DNA from: Bdellovibrio bacteriovorus str. Tiberius
GTDB taxonomy: Bacteria > Bdellovibrionota > Bdellovibrionia > Bdellovibrionales > Bdellovibrionaceae
NCBI RefSeq assembly: GCF_000317895.1
Contig: NC_019567.1
Coordinates: 3,534,001 to 3,598,000 of the forward strand
Reading direction: 5' to 3'
Length of the DNA stretch: 64,000 bases
Numbering within the stretch: position 1 is the first letter of the stretch; each line of letters begins with the position of its first letter. The notes below the pieces were generated by a model, which was given only the letters and a program-made list of their open reading frames with translations, ran no database searches and was not told where the DNA came from. Shown here piece after piece: positions 27,487 through 36,376 of the stretch. Made by a program: the position numbers and the translations under genes.

Positions 27487-27496
27487 GGGGGGGGGG
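27487..27496 (+). repeat. Homopolymer run of ten G
   Basis: An uninterrupted G10 tract 25 bases after the stop of the CheY-like gene. Such tracts slip easily during replication. Confidence 0.9.
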
Positions 27497-27724
27497 CTTT
27501 GCGAATTCCTGTCACATCTGCCTGCCTTTTAATCAATCCATTTCAGATAAAACAAGAATACCCAAGTCTTCCCTAGCTGTTAGCAAATTCCGTGAGTTTT
27601 GGCAGGGCTTGTTTCGCGAGATAAAGCTCGAATTTTCCTCGCCTCTGGGCTAGCGAAATCTGGCATTTTTTTCCCACCCCCGTCCAGTTTTATGGTCCTG
27701 AAAGCCTTGCCAGGCGCGGATTTT

Positions 27725-27754
27725 TTGACAGTCCCGTCAAAATCCCCTTATCCT
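27725..27754 (+). promoter_or_regulatory. Predicted sigma-70 promoter for the NtrC-type regulator
   Basis: TTGACA (27725-27730, perfect -35) and TATCCT (27749-27754) are separated by 18 bases, about 50 bases before the ATG at 27804. The spacing and the -35 match are good; the -10 matches 4 of 6. Confidence 0.55.
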
Positions 27755-27803
27755 GAATTTAGGCGGTTTCTTCCGCCAAGAACCCACCATGGAAGGAAGG
27801 TTC

Positions 27804-29207
27804 ATGCGTAGCCAACGTGTCCTGATATTAGATGACGAGTCCTCTCTCCGCACAGCCCTCTTCCGCGTGCTGGATCGCAAAGGCCTGAATGTCATCACTG
27901 CCAACAAAATCGAAGAAGCCAAAGTTCTTTGCCAGGGTGACAGCCCGGTGGATCTGGCCATTGTCGATTTGAATCTTCCGGACGGCGACGGCATCGAGTT
28001 CATGACTTATTTAAAGTCACTGACTCCGGCAACTGAAGTGATCATCCTGACCGGTCATGCCACTATTGAATCCGCAATCCGCGCGACTCAAAAAGGGGCC
28101 TTCCACTTTGTGACCAAACCCTTCAATCTTGAAGAGCTGATGAGTCTGATTGAAAAAGCCCTGACGCACAAAAAACTGCAGCAGGAAAATCAGCAACTGC
28201 GCTCTGAACTGAACAAGAAATACAAATTCGACCAGATCATCGGAACCAGCGACCAGATTCAGAATGTTCTGCGCATGATTGAACGCGTAGCTGATTCTGA
28301 TTCGACAGTTTTGGTAACTGGTGAATCCGGAACCGGTAAAGAACTGATTGCCCGCGCGATTCATTATAATTCCTCGCGCGCGCAGGGGCCGTTTGTACCG
28401 ATCAACTGTGGTGCGATCCCTTCTGAACTTCTGGAAAGCGAACTGTTCGGTCATATGAAAGGTGCCTTCACCGGCGCAATTGCCAACCGTGTGGGCCGTT
28501 TTGAAATGGCCGACGGAGGCACGATCTTCCTGGATGAAATCGGTGACCTGGAACCGTCCCTGCAGGTGAAACTTCTGCGTGCTTTGCAGGAAAGAAGTTT
28601 TGAGCCGGTAGGATCCACAAAAACTGTCAGCGTGAATGTTCGTGTGATTGCCGCCACCAACCTGAATCTGGAAGAAGCTGTGGAAAACGGCAAGTTCCGT
28701 GAGGATCTGTTCTATCGCCTGAATGTGATTCCAATCACCGTTCCGGCCTTGCGCGAACGCAAGAGCGACATCCCGATGCTGTTAAATCACTTTATGGATA
28801 TCTTCAATAAAACCAAAGGCCGCGGGCTGACCGGCATCACTTCTGATGCTTTGGACTGTCTGGTGAATTATCCTTGGCCAGGAAATATCCGCGAACTTGA
28901 AAACCTGGTCGAGCGCATGACGATCCTTAAAGGCCAGGGTCAGGTGGATATTTCCGATTTGCCTTTGAAATACAAATCCGGCAAGACGGCGTCGACTGAA
29001 ATTGGCGGTCTGGAAATCCCGGATGTGGGCATGGACTTTAACTCGGCAGTGGATGCTTACGAAAACGCCCTGATTCTGAAGGCTCTGGAAAAAACCGGAT
29101 GGAATCGCAATCAGGCCGCCGCTTTGCTAAGACTGAACCGCACAACACTGGTGGAAAAGATCAAAAAGAAAGGTCTGACCCCGCCAAACGAAATCACCCC
29201 GACTTAA
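27804..29207 (+). CDS. Sigma-54-dependent response regulator (NtrC family)
   Basis: A 467-residue transcription activator. The receiver domain (1-120) has ILDDESS, Asp55 in AIVDLNLPDGDG and FHFVTKPFN. The AAA+ domain has Walker A GESGTGKE, the intact sigma-54 contact loop GAFTGA, Walker B GGTIFLDEIGDL, the arginine finger FREDLFYRLNVIP and WPGNIRELENLVE. A Fis-type helix-turn-helix (NRNQAAALLRLNRTTLVEKI) closes the protein. The ATG at 27804 is preferred over 27789 because GGAAGGAAGG lies directly before it. It follows two kinase genes and a receiver gene in the same direction and may be their output regulator. Confidence 0.94.
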   Translation: MRSQRVLILDDESSLRTALFRVLDRKGLNVITANKIEEAKVLCQGDSPVDLAIVDLNLPDGDGIEFMTYLKSLTPATEVIILTGHATIESAIRATQKGAFHFVTKPFNLEELMSLIEKALTHKKLQQENQQLRSELNKKYKFDQIIGTSDQIQNVLRMIERVADSDSTVLVTGESGTGKELIARAIHYNSSRAQGPFVPINCGAIPSELLESELFGHMKGAFTGAIANRVGRFEMADGGTIFLDEIGDLEPSLQVKLLRALQERSFEPVGSTKTVSVNVRVIAATNLNLEEAVENGKFREDLFYRLNVIPITVPALRERKSDIPMLLNHFMDIFNKTKGRGLTGITSDALDCLVNYPWPGNIRELENLVERMTILKGQGQVDISDLPLKYKSGKTASTEIGGLEIPDVGMDFNSAVDAYENALILKALEKTGWNRNQAAALLRLNRTTLVEKIKKKGLTPPNEITPT

Positions 29208-29213
29208 AAACAA

Positions 29214-29243
29214 AAACCCGCTGTTCAAAGCAGCGGGTTTTTT
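29214..29243. terminator. Bidirectional terminator
   Basis: Stem AAACCCGCTG (29214-29223) and CAGCGGGTTT (29231-29240) with T6 on the right and a run of A on the left. It serves both the NtrC-type regulator (plus) and the solute-binding gene (minus). Confidence 0.9.
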
Positions 29244-29246
29244 CGT

Positions 29247-29975
29247 TCAGGGTTCTTTGTTCAGATTTTCCATGATCAGCGGATACTTGGAAAGATCTCC
29301 GGTCAGTGCCTTCTTAAAAGCCGCCTCGATTTTCGGCATGTCAGGATCAAATCTCTTTGCAAAGGTCATGTACAGTGGCACTTCCAAAAACACCAGTTTT
29401 CCCATGACGACTTTACCCTTGGCCTCGGGATGGGATTCGATCACACTCAAACCCACCTCCTGAATCGCGACAAAATAATCAATCTTTCCGGCCAGAAGAT
29501 CCACCACGCTTTGCAAAGGGCTGACCGTGTTGATGTATTTTAGCTTTCGTCGTTCGGCCTCTTTATTCAGGGCGATGTTATTGGTGGAAAATCCGCCTTT
29601 GAATTTTTTCAGCTTGGCTTCGTTGAATTTCTGATTATCGGCCAGATAGAAAATCCGCGCACGCGTGCGAATGATTGGAAAAGAAACCGATACAGTTTTG
29701 TCCCGACCTTCTGTCCAGGTTTTATCATCATAGGTGACGGCATCCAGCTCTCCGCCCACCAGCATCTGACTGGTCAGCCGACCCTTGGAGGTATGAACCG
29801 TGACCTTGTATCCGGCATCAACCAGAGTGGTATTTACGAAATCCTGATACTGCAAGATGGCCTTCACGCGTTTTACCTGAAACGGCAGACCCATCACCAT
29901 GGGCTTCAGCTCTGCTGTCTGAGCGGCAGCAGAAATTGAACCCACAAGAAGAATCATCAAGACCAAAAGTTTCAT
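29247..29975 (-). CDS. Periplasmic solute-binding protein (SBP type 3-like)
   Basis: 242 residues with a signal peptide (LLVLMILLVGSISAAAQT). The fold pattern is that of type 3 or phosphonate/ABC solute-binding proteins: MLVGGELDAVTYDDKTWTEGRDKTVSVSFPIIRTRARIFYL, then LLAGKIDYFVAIQEVGLSVI. No permease or ATPase gene lies nearby, so it may act as a stand-alone binding protein or sensor input. The ligand cannot be read from the sequence. Confidence 0.7.
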   Translation of the reverse strand: MKLLVLMILLVGSISAAAQTAELKPMVMGLPFQVKRVKAILQYQDFVNTTLVDAGYKVTVHTSKGRLTSQMLVGGELDAVTYDDKTWTEGRDKTVSVSFPIIRTRARIFYLADNQKFNEAKLKKFKGGFSTNNIALNKEAERRKLKYINTVSPLQSVVDLLAGKIDYFVAIQEVGLSVIESHPEAKGKVVMGKLVFLEVPLYMTFAKRFDPDMPKIEAAFKKALTGDLSKYPLIMENLNKEP

Positions 29976-30126
29976 GTTCCTATACTAACAGATTCCGTTG
30001 CCAACTTTCAAATTGCGAAAAGTAAAATTAATCCATTCCCCGGACGTCAACCAAGCCCAGTGCCCTTTCCAAGATCCCCCGAAGTGGTGACTTCCTTGCA
30101 GAAAGATTGGCATCAGGAGGATTCTC

Positions 30127-30624
30127 ATGAAATTTGCGAGTGTACTCATCTTACTTTTGATTTTTTCAAATGCCGCCTTTGCCCTGAACGAACTTGAACC
30201 CAGTGCCAGCTTGAAAGTTTTGCGTACGGAATGTGATCGGGTGGAGGAATCATTTCCTGACTTTGCCTGCGTGCGATTTGAATTTTATCAAAGCAGTGCG
30301 TCCGAAATTCAACGGGATCTGGATGAATTGACGGACCTCAATGACTGGCGCCTGCGCACAGCCTCGTGGTCTTTAATGGTGCAGACCCTGCTTTCTTCCA
30401 TGGAAAGCCAGATCAGGCGCTACGACGATCCTGATCACATTCAGATCATGCAGCAAACCAAAATAAAAAATCATTGGGAATTATTGCGACTCAAAGAAGG
30501 GCTGGAAAAGTTTTGGGTAGACCCGGACACGTATTGGTATCCGAGTGTCAATGCGATCAGTTTTATCGCCGTGAATATCACCCAATCCCAGATCCTGGTG
30601 ATATCCCACGGCGAACGAAACTAA
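30127..30624 (+). CDS. Secreted protein of unknown function
   Basis: 165 residues with a clear signal peptide (LLLIFSNAAFALN) and a good ribosome site (CAGGAGG). The mature part is helical, with two cysteines (RTECDRVEESFPDFACVRFE) that could form a disulphide. No family is recognised. It converges on the agmatinase-like gene; their stops are adjacent. Confidence 0.6.
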   Translation: MKFASVLILLLIFSNAAFALNELEPSASLKVLRTECDRVEESFPDFACVRFEFYQSSASEIQRDLDELTDLNDWRLRTASWSLMVQTLLSSMESQIRRYDDPDHIQIMQQTKIKNHWELLRLKEGLEKFWVDPDTYWYPSVNAISFIAVNITQSQILVISHGERN

Positions 30625-31560
30625 TTACTTCTTGATGGGAAACAGGTGCAGCATTTCAAAAAGAGCATCCATGCCGGCCAACGCAGTGATGTCAGCGTGG
30701 TCAAAGGGAGGAGAAATCTCCACCACGTCGCCGCCCACCAGATTCGGAATCTTCAACGCACGGAAGATGCGCTGAACTTCGTAAGTCGTCAGGCCCCCCG
30801 GAACGGGCGTGCCGGTACCCGGCGCACAGCTTGGATCCAGATTGTCGATGTCATAGCTGATATAAGTCGGAGTTTCGTCAAACGTCGGCAGGGTTTTCAG
30901 GAATTCTGTGATTGGCTGATTGCGGATTTCATCCACGGTGATCACACGGATACCGTGTTTGTTCACGAAAGTCAGATCATCGCCCCCGGCCAACGGGCCA
31001 CGAATACCAATCTGTACCATTTTCTTTGGATCCACCAGGCCTTCTTCCACCGCGTGACGGGCAAATGCCCCGTGATGGTATTCCTGCCCCCAGGCCGCCG
31101 GATAAGTGTCCAAGTGCGCATCAAAGTGAATGAACGCCAAAGGCTTGCCGTATTTTTTTCTTAAAGCACGCAGCACCGGCAAAGTCGTGGAATGATCCCC
31201 GCCCACTGCCAGGAAACGTTTGTTGTGACTTAGAACCTCACCCACAAACTTTTCAATTTTTTCGTAAGTCTGTTTTTGATCAATCGGCACCGTTGGACAG
31301 TCGCCGATGTCGGCCACCTTCAGGTTTTCAAAGAAGTTTTCCATGCGGGTCATATGGAAGCCACGACCCAAGCTGGAAACATCACGCACTTTCGCCGGTG
31401 CAAAACGGCCGCCCGGACGATAAGACACCCCACCGTCATACGGGATACCAAAGATCCCGACTTCATAGTCGGCTTCGATAGAAACATACGGCAATCTGAA
31501 GAAAGTTTTAATTGCAGAAAAACGCGGAAACTCGCGCCCGCTTAACGGTTTGTATTCCAT
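30625..31560 (-). CDS. speB: Agmatinase / arginase-family ureohydrolase
   Basis: A 311-residue dinuclear manganese hydrolase. All metal-site motifs are present: GGDHS, FDAHLD and SYDIDNLDP, plus GIPYDGGVSYRPGGRFAP near the N-terminus and the end segment VVEISPPFDHADITALAG. The layout best fits agmatinase (agmatine to putrescine and urea) rather than arginase, but substrate choice within the family is hard to read. The start at 31560 has TTAGGAG upstream. It stands alone, divergent from mutY. Confidence 0.8.
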   Translation of the reverse strand: MEYKPLSGREFPRFSAIKTFFRLPYVSIEADYEVGIFGIPYDGGVSYRPGGRFAPAKVRDVSSLGRGFHMTRMENFFENLKVADIGDCPTVPIDQKQTYEKIEKFVGEVLSHNKRFLAVGGDHSTTLPVLRALRKKYGKPLAFIHFDAHLDTYPAAWGQEYHHGAFARHAVEEGLVDPKKMVQIGIRGPLAGGDDLTFVNKHGIRVITVDEIRNQPITEFLKTLPTFDETPTYISYDIDNLDPSCAPGTGTPVPGGLTTYEVQRIFRALKIPNLVGGDVVEISPPFDHADITALAGMDALFEMLHLFPIKK

Positions 31561-31637
31561 GGGTGCTCCTAACTGACAAAAAAACCGGGTTACAGCCCTA
31601 TTCTACCCCTGTGTCGAGCCTCGGGCAATGACGCCCC

Positions 31638-31667
31638 TTGACTCTGCCTTGGGCTGTTGACTACATT
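31638..31667 (+). promoter_or_regulatory. Predicted mutY promoter, possibly for a leaderless transcript
   Basis: TTGACT (31638-31643) and TACATT (31662-31667), 18 bases apart. Transcription would begin about 7 bases later, at or next to the A of the mutY ATG (31675). No ribosome-binding sequence is seen before that ATG. Confidence 0.4.
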
Positions 31668-31674
31668 ACCGCGC

Positions 31675-32658
31675 ATGGCGGCCCAACACGATTACAAGAC
31701 AGATCACAAGCAACTGACCCAGTGGTACAACAAGAACAAACGTTCTCTGCCATGGCGGGAAAACAAGAACCCGTATCGTATCTGGCTTTCAGAAGTCATG
31801 TTGCAACAGACCACTGTTGTTGCTGTCATTCCTTACTTCGAAAAGTTCCTGCAAAAGTTCCCGACCGTACAGGATCTGGCAAACGCCCCCGAAGCCGACG
31901 TGATGGAGGCCTGGGCGGGGCTTGGTTACTATTCCCGCGCCCGCAATCTGCACAAGGCAGCCAAAGCACTGGCCGCCGGTGGTTTTCCAAAAACCGCCGC
32001 TGAATTGCTGGAGCTTCCGGGCTTTGGCCCTTACACCTCCCGCGCAGTCGCAAGCATCGCCTTCGGTGAAAAGGTGGGTGTGCTGGACGGAAATGTCATT
32101 CGAGTTTTGTCCCGCCGCTATGGCCTGAAGCTGGAATGGTGGAACGGCAAAGGCCGTGATCACCTGCAAAAGATCTCGGACGAGCTTTCCCTGCTGGGGC
32201 AGGCTGATGTCGTCAATCAGGGCCTGATGGAGCTGGGTGCCACCGTATGCACTCCTCAGAAGATCATGTGCATGCTGTGCCCGTGGGCGGCGACCTGCGT
32301 GTCCCGCGAAAAAAACCTGGTGGAAAAACTGCCGCTAAAAAAGCCGCGCAAAGAATCCGAGGTCTGGGTCTGGAAACCATTGGTGTCCATTAAAAATCAG
32401 AAGGTGGCTTTGGTACAGAATGATTATGCCCCCTTCCTGAAAGGCCAGATGATTTTCCCTGGGGAAATCAGCATGGAAAAAAACAAGCCCAAAGCCTATG
32501 ATGCCAAACACAACATTACCCATCATGATATCTTTATTCAGATCACTGAAAAGAAATCACTGACGGGCAAAAACCTGCAGTGGGTTGATTTGAAAGAACT
32601 GAAGAAGGTCAATCCTTCTTCCTTACTCCAGAAAGTACTGCACAAGGTTGAACTATGA
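31675..32658 (+). CDS. mutY: A/G-specific adenine glycosylase MutY
   Basis: Removes adenine mispaired with 8-oxoguanine. About 327 residues. The catalytic Glu40 sits in WLSEVMLQQTTV. The helix-hairpin-helix is LLELPGFGPYTSRAVASIAF with the catalytic Asp in VLDGNVIRVLSR. The iron-sulphur cluster has C-x6-C-x2-C-x5-C (CTPQKIMCMLCPWAATC). A shortened C-terminal NUDIX-like domain, which reads 8-oxoG, follows. ATG 31675 is chosen over an upstream TTG at 31657. The stop overlaps the start of the next gene (ATGA). Confidence 0.93.
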   Translation: MAAQHDYKTDHKQLTQWYNKNKRSLPWRENKNPYRIWLSEVMLQQTTVVAVIPYFEKFLQKFPTVQDLANAPEADVMEAWAGLGYYSRARNLHKAAKALAAGGFPKTAAELLELPGFGPYTSRAVASIAFGEKVGVLDGNVIRVLSRRYGLKLEWWNGKGRDHLQKISDELSLLGQADVVNQGLMELGATVCTPQKIMCMLCPWAATCVSREKNLVEKLPLKKPRKESEVWVWKPLVSIKNQKVALVQNDYAPFLKGQMIFPGEISMEKNKPKAYDAKHNITHHDIFIQITEKKSLTGKNLQWVDLKELKKVNPSSLLQKVLHKVEL

Positions 32659-33680
32659 AGTGGATGAATCCGGCGATCGTGGCCCTTTGTTTTCTTGCAA
32701 CGGGTTGTTCACATTTGAGTGTCACCAAAGACGTTCTGACTCCGGATTATCTGCTGGCCAAAGGCTCCAAACAAATCACGTTCCTGGGTGACAACGATCA
32801 CCCGCGTTTTTCTGAAGACAACGACAAGCTGATTTACACCAGCCGCAGCCGATCATCCCACAAGGGCTCACAAATCTACGAAATGGATCTGGCGAAAAAC
32901 AAAGAGCGCCGGGTGACGTTCTCTGACGGTGACGCCTTTGATGCGATCTATATCAGTTCCGCAGAAATTCTTTATTCTTCCACTACCGATGAAATTAAAG
33001 AAAGCCCGCTGCTGAACAAAACTTTCGACAAAGAATATCCTCCGTCAGATCTGTACATGAGTGACCTTTACGGCACTGAAATTGTGCGTCTGACCCAGCA
33101 ACCGGGCTATGACGGACAAAGTCTGTTCGTGACCCATGCTTTGAAGCCTGCAATTCTGTTCACCTCCCGCCGTGGTGGCCTGACGGGCATCTATCGTCTG
33201 GATCTGAAGAACCTGCCGGTCAGTTTAATCTCTGCAGAAAAAGACAAAGAAAAACGCTTCCCAACAATTTCCCCCGACAGCAAACAACTGGTATGGGTGG
33301 AAAAGGATCTGAAAGCCAACACGCAAAGTCTGGTGGCCTTTAAGCTGAAAGAAAAAATCCCCGTGGTTTTAAAAAGCCAGGAGGGTGAATACCGCGATCT
33401 GCAGTTTGCCCCAAGATCCCCGGCCCGTCTGTTTTACAGCATCCTGCGCAAGGGTGAAAAACAGTGGCAGCTGGAAGTCTATGATCTGGAAAAGCAGTGC
33501 ACGCAGGTTGTATTCAAAGGCAATGACTCTTTGGCGTCCCCGGTGGTTTCCAATGAATCCCAGGAGCGCCTGGCATTTACTCGCAGTTTTCAGGACAAGA
33601 AACAAATTTACATTGTCGCCTTGCCAGCGGATTTAGGCCCTTGCCTGGAAGCCGCCCCTTCAGATACCCTGAAGAAGTGA
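32655..33680 (+). CDS. TolB-like beta-propeller lipoprotein
   Basis: 341 residues. The signal ends in the lipobox FLATGC. The mature part shows TolB/PD40-type repeats: FLGDNDHPRFSEDNDKLIYTS, RFPTISPDSKQLVWV and LASPVVSNESQERLAF. Such propellers bind protein partners in the periplasm or at the outer membrane. It is coupled to mutY by an ATGA overlap, though the functions look unrelated, and its own stop overlaps the next gene by GTGA. Confidence 0.75.
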   Translation: MKWMNPAIVALCFLATGCSHLSVTKDVLTPDYLLAKGSKQITFLGDNDHPRFSEDNDKLIYTSRSRSSHKGSQIYEMDLAKNKERRVTFSDGDAFDAIYISSAEILYSSTTDEIKESPLLNKTFDKEYPPSDLYMSDLYGTEIVRLTQQPGYDGQSLFVTHALKPAILFTSRRGGLTGIYRLDLKNLPVSLISAEKDKEKRFPTISPDSKQLVWVEKDLKANTQSLVAFKLKEKIPVVLKSQEGEYRDLQFAPRSPARLFYSILRKGEKQWQLEVYDLEKQCTQVVFKGNDSLASPVVSNESQERLAFTRSFQDKKQIYIVALPADLGPCLEAAPSDTLKK

Positions 33681-34270
33681 GAAATCTGCTTGGTTTGCTG
33701 ATCCTTTTACCGATGTCTGCCCTGGCGGCGCCTTATCCGGCGACGAGCTCTTCGGCATTGACCAATCCGGAAAAGGGTCTTTATTTCCTGCACAAGGGTT
33801 TCACCCTTAAAACCGAAGGCACATCCTGGGTCCCGGTTGCCACCTCTGAACAAAGCCTGCTGGATACGGTCCGCTTTGCCGCCAAAGACAACGGCAAAGG
33901 GGTCTTGAGCATTCGCACCGACAAGGTGGCCAAAACCGCGTCGCTGGAGCTTTACACGCGCAAATGGATGCGGGACTACCCGAACTATGGCTTTGAGGTG
34001 ATCTCGGCCAAGAATTTCGAATTGAACGGCAGCCCCGCTCTGGTGGTGGATATGCTTTCCCGCTCCAAGAACAAACAGATCCGTCAGGTGATCCTGAAGA
34101 ACCAGGACCGCGTGGCGATCATGACCTGTCTGGATGACAAAGCCAGCTTCAGCAAGTCCCTGCAAAGCTGCAATCAGATCATGAAATCCTTCTCTTGGAA
34201 TGAAGAGGAAAAAAAGCCGGTAGCGGCTCCCGCGGCCCCTGCTCCAACCACTCCGACAACGAAACAATAG
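33677..34270 (+). CDS. Secreted protein with proline/alanine-rich tail, unknown function
   Basis: About 197 residues from the GTG at 33677, which overlaps the previous stop and gives a clean signal peptide (LLGLLILLPMSALA). The mature domain (about 130 residues) contains two cysteines (AIMTCLDDKASFSKSLQSCNQI). It ends in a low-complexity Pro/Ala/Thr tail (PVAAPAAPAPTTPTTK). I do not recognise the fold. It is the third gene of the mutY transcript. Confidence 0.6.
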   Translation: MRNLLGLLILLPMSALAAPYPATSSSALTNPEKGLYFLHKGFTLKTEGTSWVPVATSEQSLLDTVRFAAKDNGKGVLSIRTDKVAKTASLELYTRKWMRDYPNYGFEVISAKNFELNGSPALVVDMLSRSKNKQIRQVILKNQDRVAIMTCLDDKASFSKSLQSCNQIMKSFSWNEEEKKPVAAPAAPAPTTPTTKQ

Positions 34271-34438
34271 CCCCTTTGAAAGCCCTCACTGGCGCGTGTT
34301 CCACGTAAGTCCACGTCATTGCGAAGTTAAACTGGCTGAACTTTCGACGACGCCTTGGAAAAAGGTGAATCCGAAGCCCCCGCCTTGTGAATTACCCACT
34401 TGTGCTTTAACTCTATTAAAAATTCGCAAGGTGGATTC

Positions 34439-35566
34439 ATGATTTCAAAAAGATGGGGCTCGTTGGTTCTTTCTTCCGTTCTTGGTCTTTCTTCAGTGGC
34501 CCATGCTGAAGAGTTCTGGAAATTCCAGGATTTGTATGCCGAGAACACACAGCCTGATATCTTCAGCCATAGATATTCCTACAACAACGCCGCTCGCCCG
34601 GAAAAGCTCGGTGGTGTGATCCACATCCGATTCAAAGACGCCCGCGATGTTCCTGAAATGTTCAGACAATTCCTTCCAGGTGAAGACTTTGAACGTCCAC
34701 GTGGTATCAGCGTTTATCTTGCCGTCACCAACGACTACAACCTGCTGAATCCAATTGCGGTGGGCGCTGACACTGATGACAACGGTTATACTCATGGATC
34801 AAAACTTTCCATCGGTGGCTTCCTGCCGACGGGTCATTACCTGCAGTTTGATGCGACTTCTGATTTGTACACTCGCGAAATCGAAGGCACCGCCAAACAA
34901 CTTCCTGACGGTGGCCGTGGGATCGACCAGCACTTCACCAATGAAAATATTCTGAAGTTCGTTATCGACAATATCGACAACGCCCGCTCTGAAACTTTCT
35001 ACTGGAAAGCCGAAGCGGGCTGGCAGCAGCTGCAGTCTGATTCCCGCGGGAACGTTCTGACCGCGGCGACCCAGCAGGACAAGTTTCACCAGATGGTGAA
35101 CAACCTGAAACCAGGTCAGACGAAGACGCCTACATACGTCAGCGACGGTCAGAAAACCCGTGATGGCATGATCATGGGTCTTTATGTTGGTATCGCCAAA
35201 GAGTACGTGAACGCGAAAAACACCTGCCGTGCCCGCGCGTTCACCGAACTTGGCGGTCGTGGCTCCACCATTGATGGCGCAAGCTACGTGGCGGCCAATG
35301 TCGGTGGGGTTTTGTGGTGCCAGGCCGGCCCAAGAACACTGACTTACAGAGCAGAGATCGGTCACAACTCCAAGGGTTTCCAGGATGGTTATCAGGGTTC
35401 AGGTTACGTGGATCTGTCCACGGGTATAAAGAACTGGCGCATTGGTTTCCGTCTGGAACAAAGCCACGGGACTTTGCACAACTATCAGACCTACAACGGT
35501 CGCAACATGGAAACCGGCAAAATCGATCCGACCTTCACGATCTATTACCGTCACTACTTCCAGTAG
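34439..35566 (+). CDS. Outer-membrane beta-barrel protein, possibly LpxR-like
   Basis: 375 residues with a signal peptide ending AHA and a good ribosome site (AAGGTGGA). Alternating strands (LTYRAEIGHNS; WRIGFRLEQSHGT) and a C-terminal FTIYYRHYFQ suggest a barrel. The stretch ADTDDNGYTHGSKLSIGG recalls the D-x-x-YT-x-G region of the lipid A 3'-O-deacylase LpxR family. The resemblance is weak, so enzymatic activity is only a suggestion. A strong terminator follows. Confidence 0.55.
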   Translation: MISKRWGSLVLSSVLGLSSVAHAEEFWKFQDLYAENTQPDIFSHRYSYNNAARPEKLGGVIHIRFKDARDVPEMFRQFLPGEDFERPRGISVYLAVTNDYNLLNPIAVGADTDDNGYTHGSKLSIGGFLPTGHYLQFDATSDLYTREIEGTAKQLPDGGRGIDQHFTNENILKFVIDNIDNARSETFYWKAEAGWQQLQSDSRGNVLTAATQQDKFHQMVNNLKPGQTKTPTYVSDGQKTRDGMIMGLYVGIAKEYVNAKNTCRARAFTELGGRGSTIDGASYVAANVGGVLWCQAGPRTLTYRAEIGHNSKGFQDGYQGSGYVDLSTGIKNWRIGFRLEQSHGTLHNYQTYNGRNMETGKIDPTFTIYYRHYFQ

Positions 35567-35590
35567 TTTTCCAAACTGCAAACAATACTT

Positions 35591-35619
35591 AAAAGGGAGT
35601 CACTGCGACTCCCTTTTTT
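35591..35619 (+). terminator. Intrinsic terminator
   Basis: An 11-base stem (AAAAGGGAGTC/GACTCCCTTTT) with a 5-base loop ending in a T6 tract, 25 bases after the barrel gene. Confidence 0.9.
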
Positions 35620-35696
35620 ATTTTCGTGGGTCCAGTGTCGAAGGACATCGTGAATCCGCGTGTTAAGAAATGATAAAGTTAACTGGCGAGGTCTTG

Positions 35697-36250
35697 ATGA
35701 AATCATCGCTGGTTTTCTTAATAGCCCTGCTTTGCGTTTCGAATACCAGATCCGACTTTATCCTTGGTTGCGGGCCTACAACCGGGCCTTGAGCGGTGCG
35801 CGCCACTGCGTGTACTCCACCGCCCGCACCACAGAACGAGAAGCTTTGTTCCACTGGATCGGCCCTCTGGTCACGGTCGAATGGGCCCTGTTTGCGAAGA
35901 AAGGAACACCCGCTGCCAGCATTCAGAAACTGGAAGACGCCCGGCAATTTGTCATTGGTGGATTGGAAGGAGATGCCTCGTTAAGCGAGCTGAAACGGCA
36001 GGGTTTCAAAACCGAGTCGGTAGTCACAAATTGGCTTAACAAAGACAAACTTGTCGGACAAAGAATCCAGCTTTGGATTGATGATCCGGTCTATATTGAA
36101 TTTGAAAAGCAAAAGGGCACCGAGTTTTTCGATTACGTCAAAGTCGTGAAGATCGCAAGCGTGGACCTGTACCTTGCCTGCAACATTAAAACTCCGACTG
36201 AAGAAATTGAACTTTTAAAAAAATCCATGACCGCTGCTGACGCCCGCTGA
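35697..36250 (+). pseudogene. Solute-binding protein gene with frameshift and missing N-terminal lobe
   Basis: The ATG at 35697 (GAGG upstream) opens a good signal peptide (MKSSLVFLIALLCVSNTRSD), but this frame stops about 30 codons on. From about 35757 the neighbouring frame continues as a type 3 solute-binding protein: YPWLRAYNRALSGARHCVYSTARTTERE, then AKKGTPAASIQKLEDARQFVIGG, to the stop at 36250. The 50-60 residues expected between signal peptide and the YPWLRAY region are absent, so an internal deletion with frame change is likely. The intact-looking ORF from GTG 35660 would have no signal peptide and an unconvincing N-terminus. Sequencing error is possible but would not explain the lost segment. 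Confidence 0.65.
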
Positions 36251-36376
36251 CCCCGCAAGTTGTCACAGTGTCTGTGGCTTTTTCGCGCGCCACACCCTGA
36301 AAGTTCATTCTTTCACATTCTAATCTGGCACATTCCACGCATCCCTTGTTTCAACACCAAAAACAAAGGAGCTTTT

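Larger units (their letters stand above)
27462..27803. other. Gene-free region upstream of the sigma-54 regulator gene
   Basis: No credible ORF. It begins with a run of 10 G (27487-27496) shortly after the CheY-like gene and contains a sigma-70-like promoter near its right end. The rest shows no clear structure. Confidence 0.6.

Noticed and set aside
35660-35756. GTG at 35660 as the true start of the solute-binding ORF
   Set aside because: It gives a protein without a signal peptide and with an N-terminus unlike the family, while an adjacent frame holds a proper ribosome site and signal peptide. The locus is better read as a broken gene.
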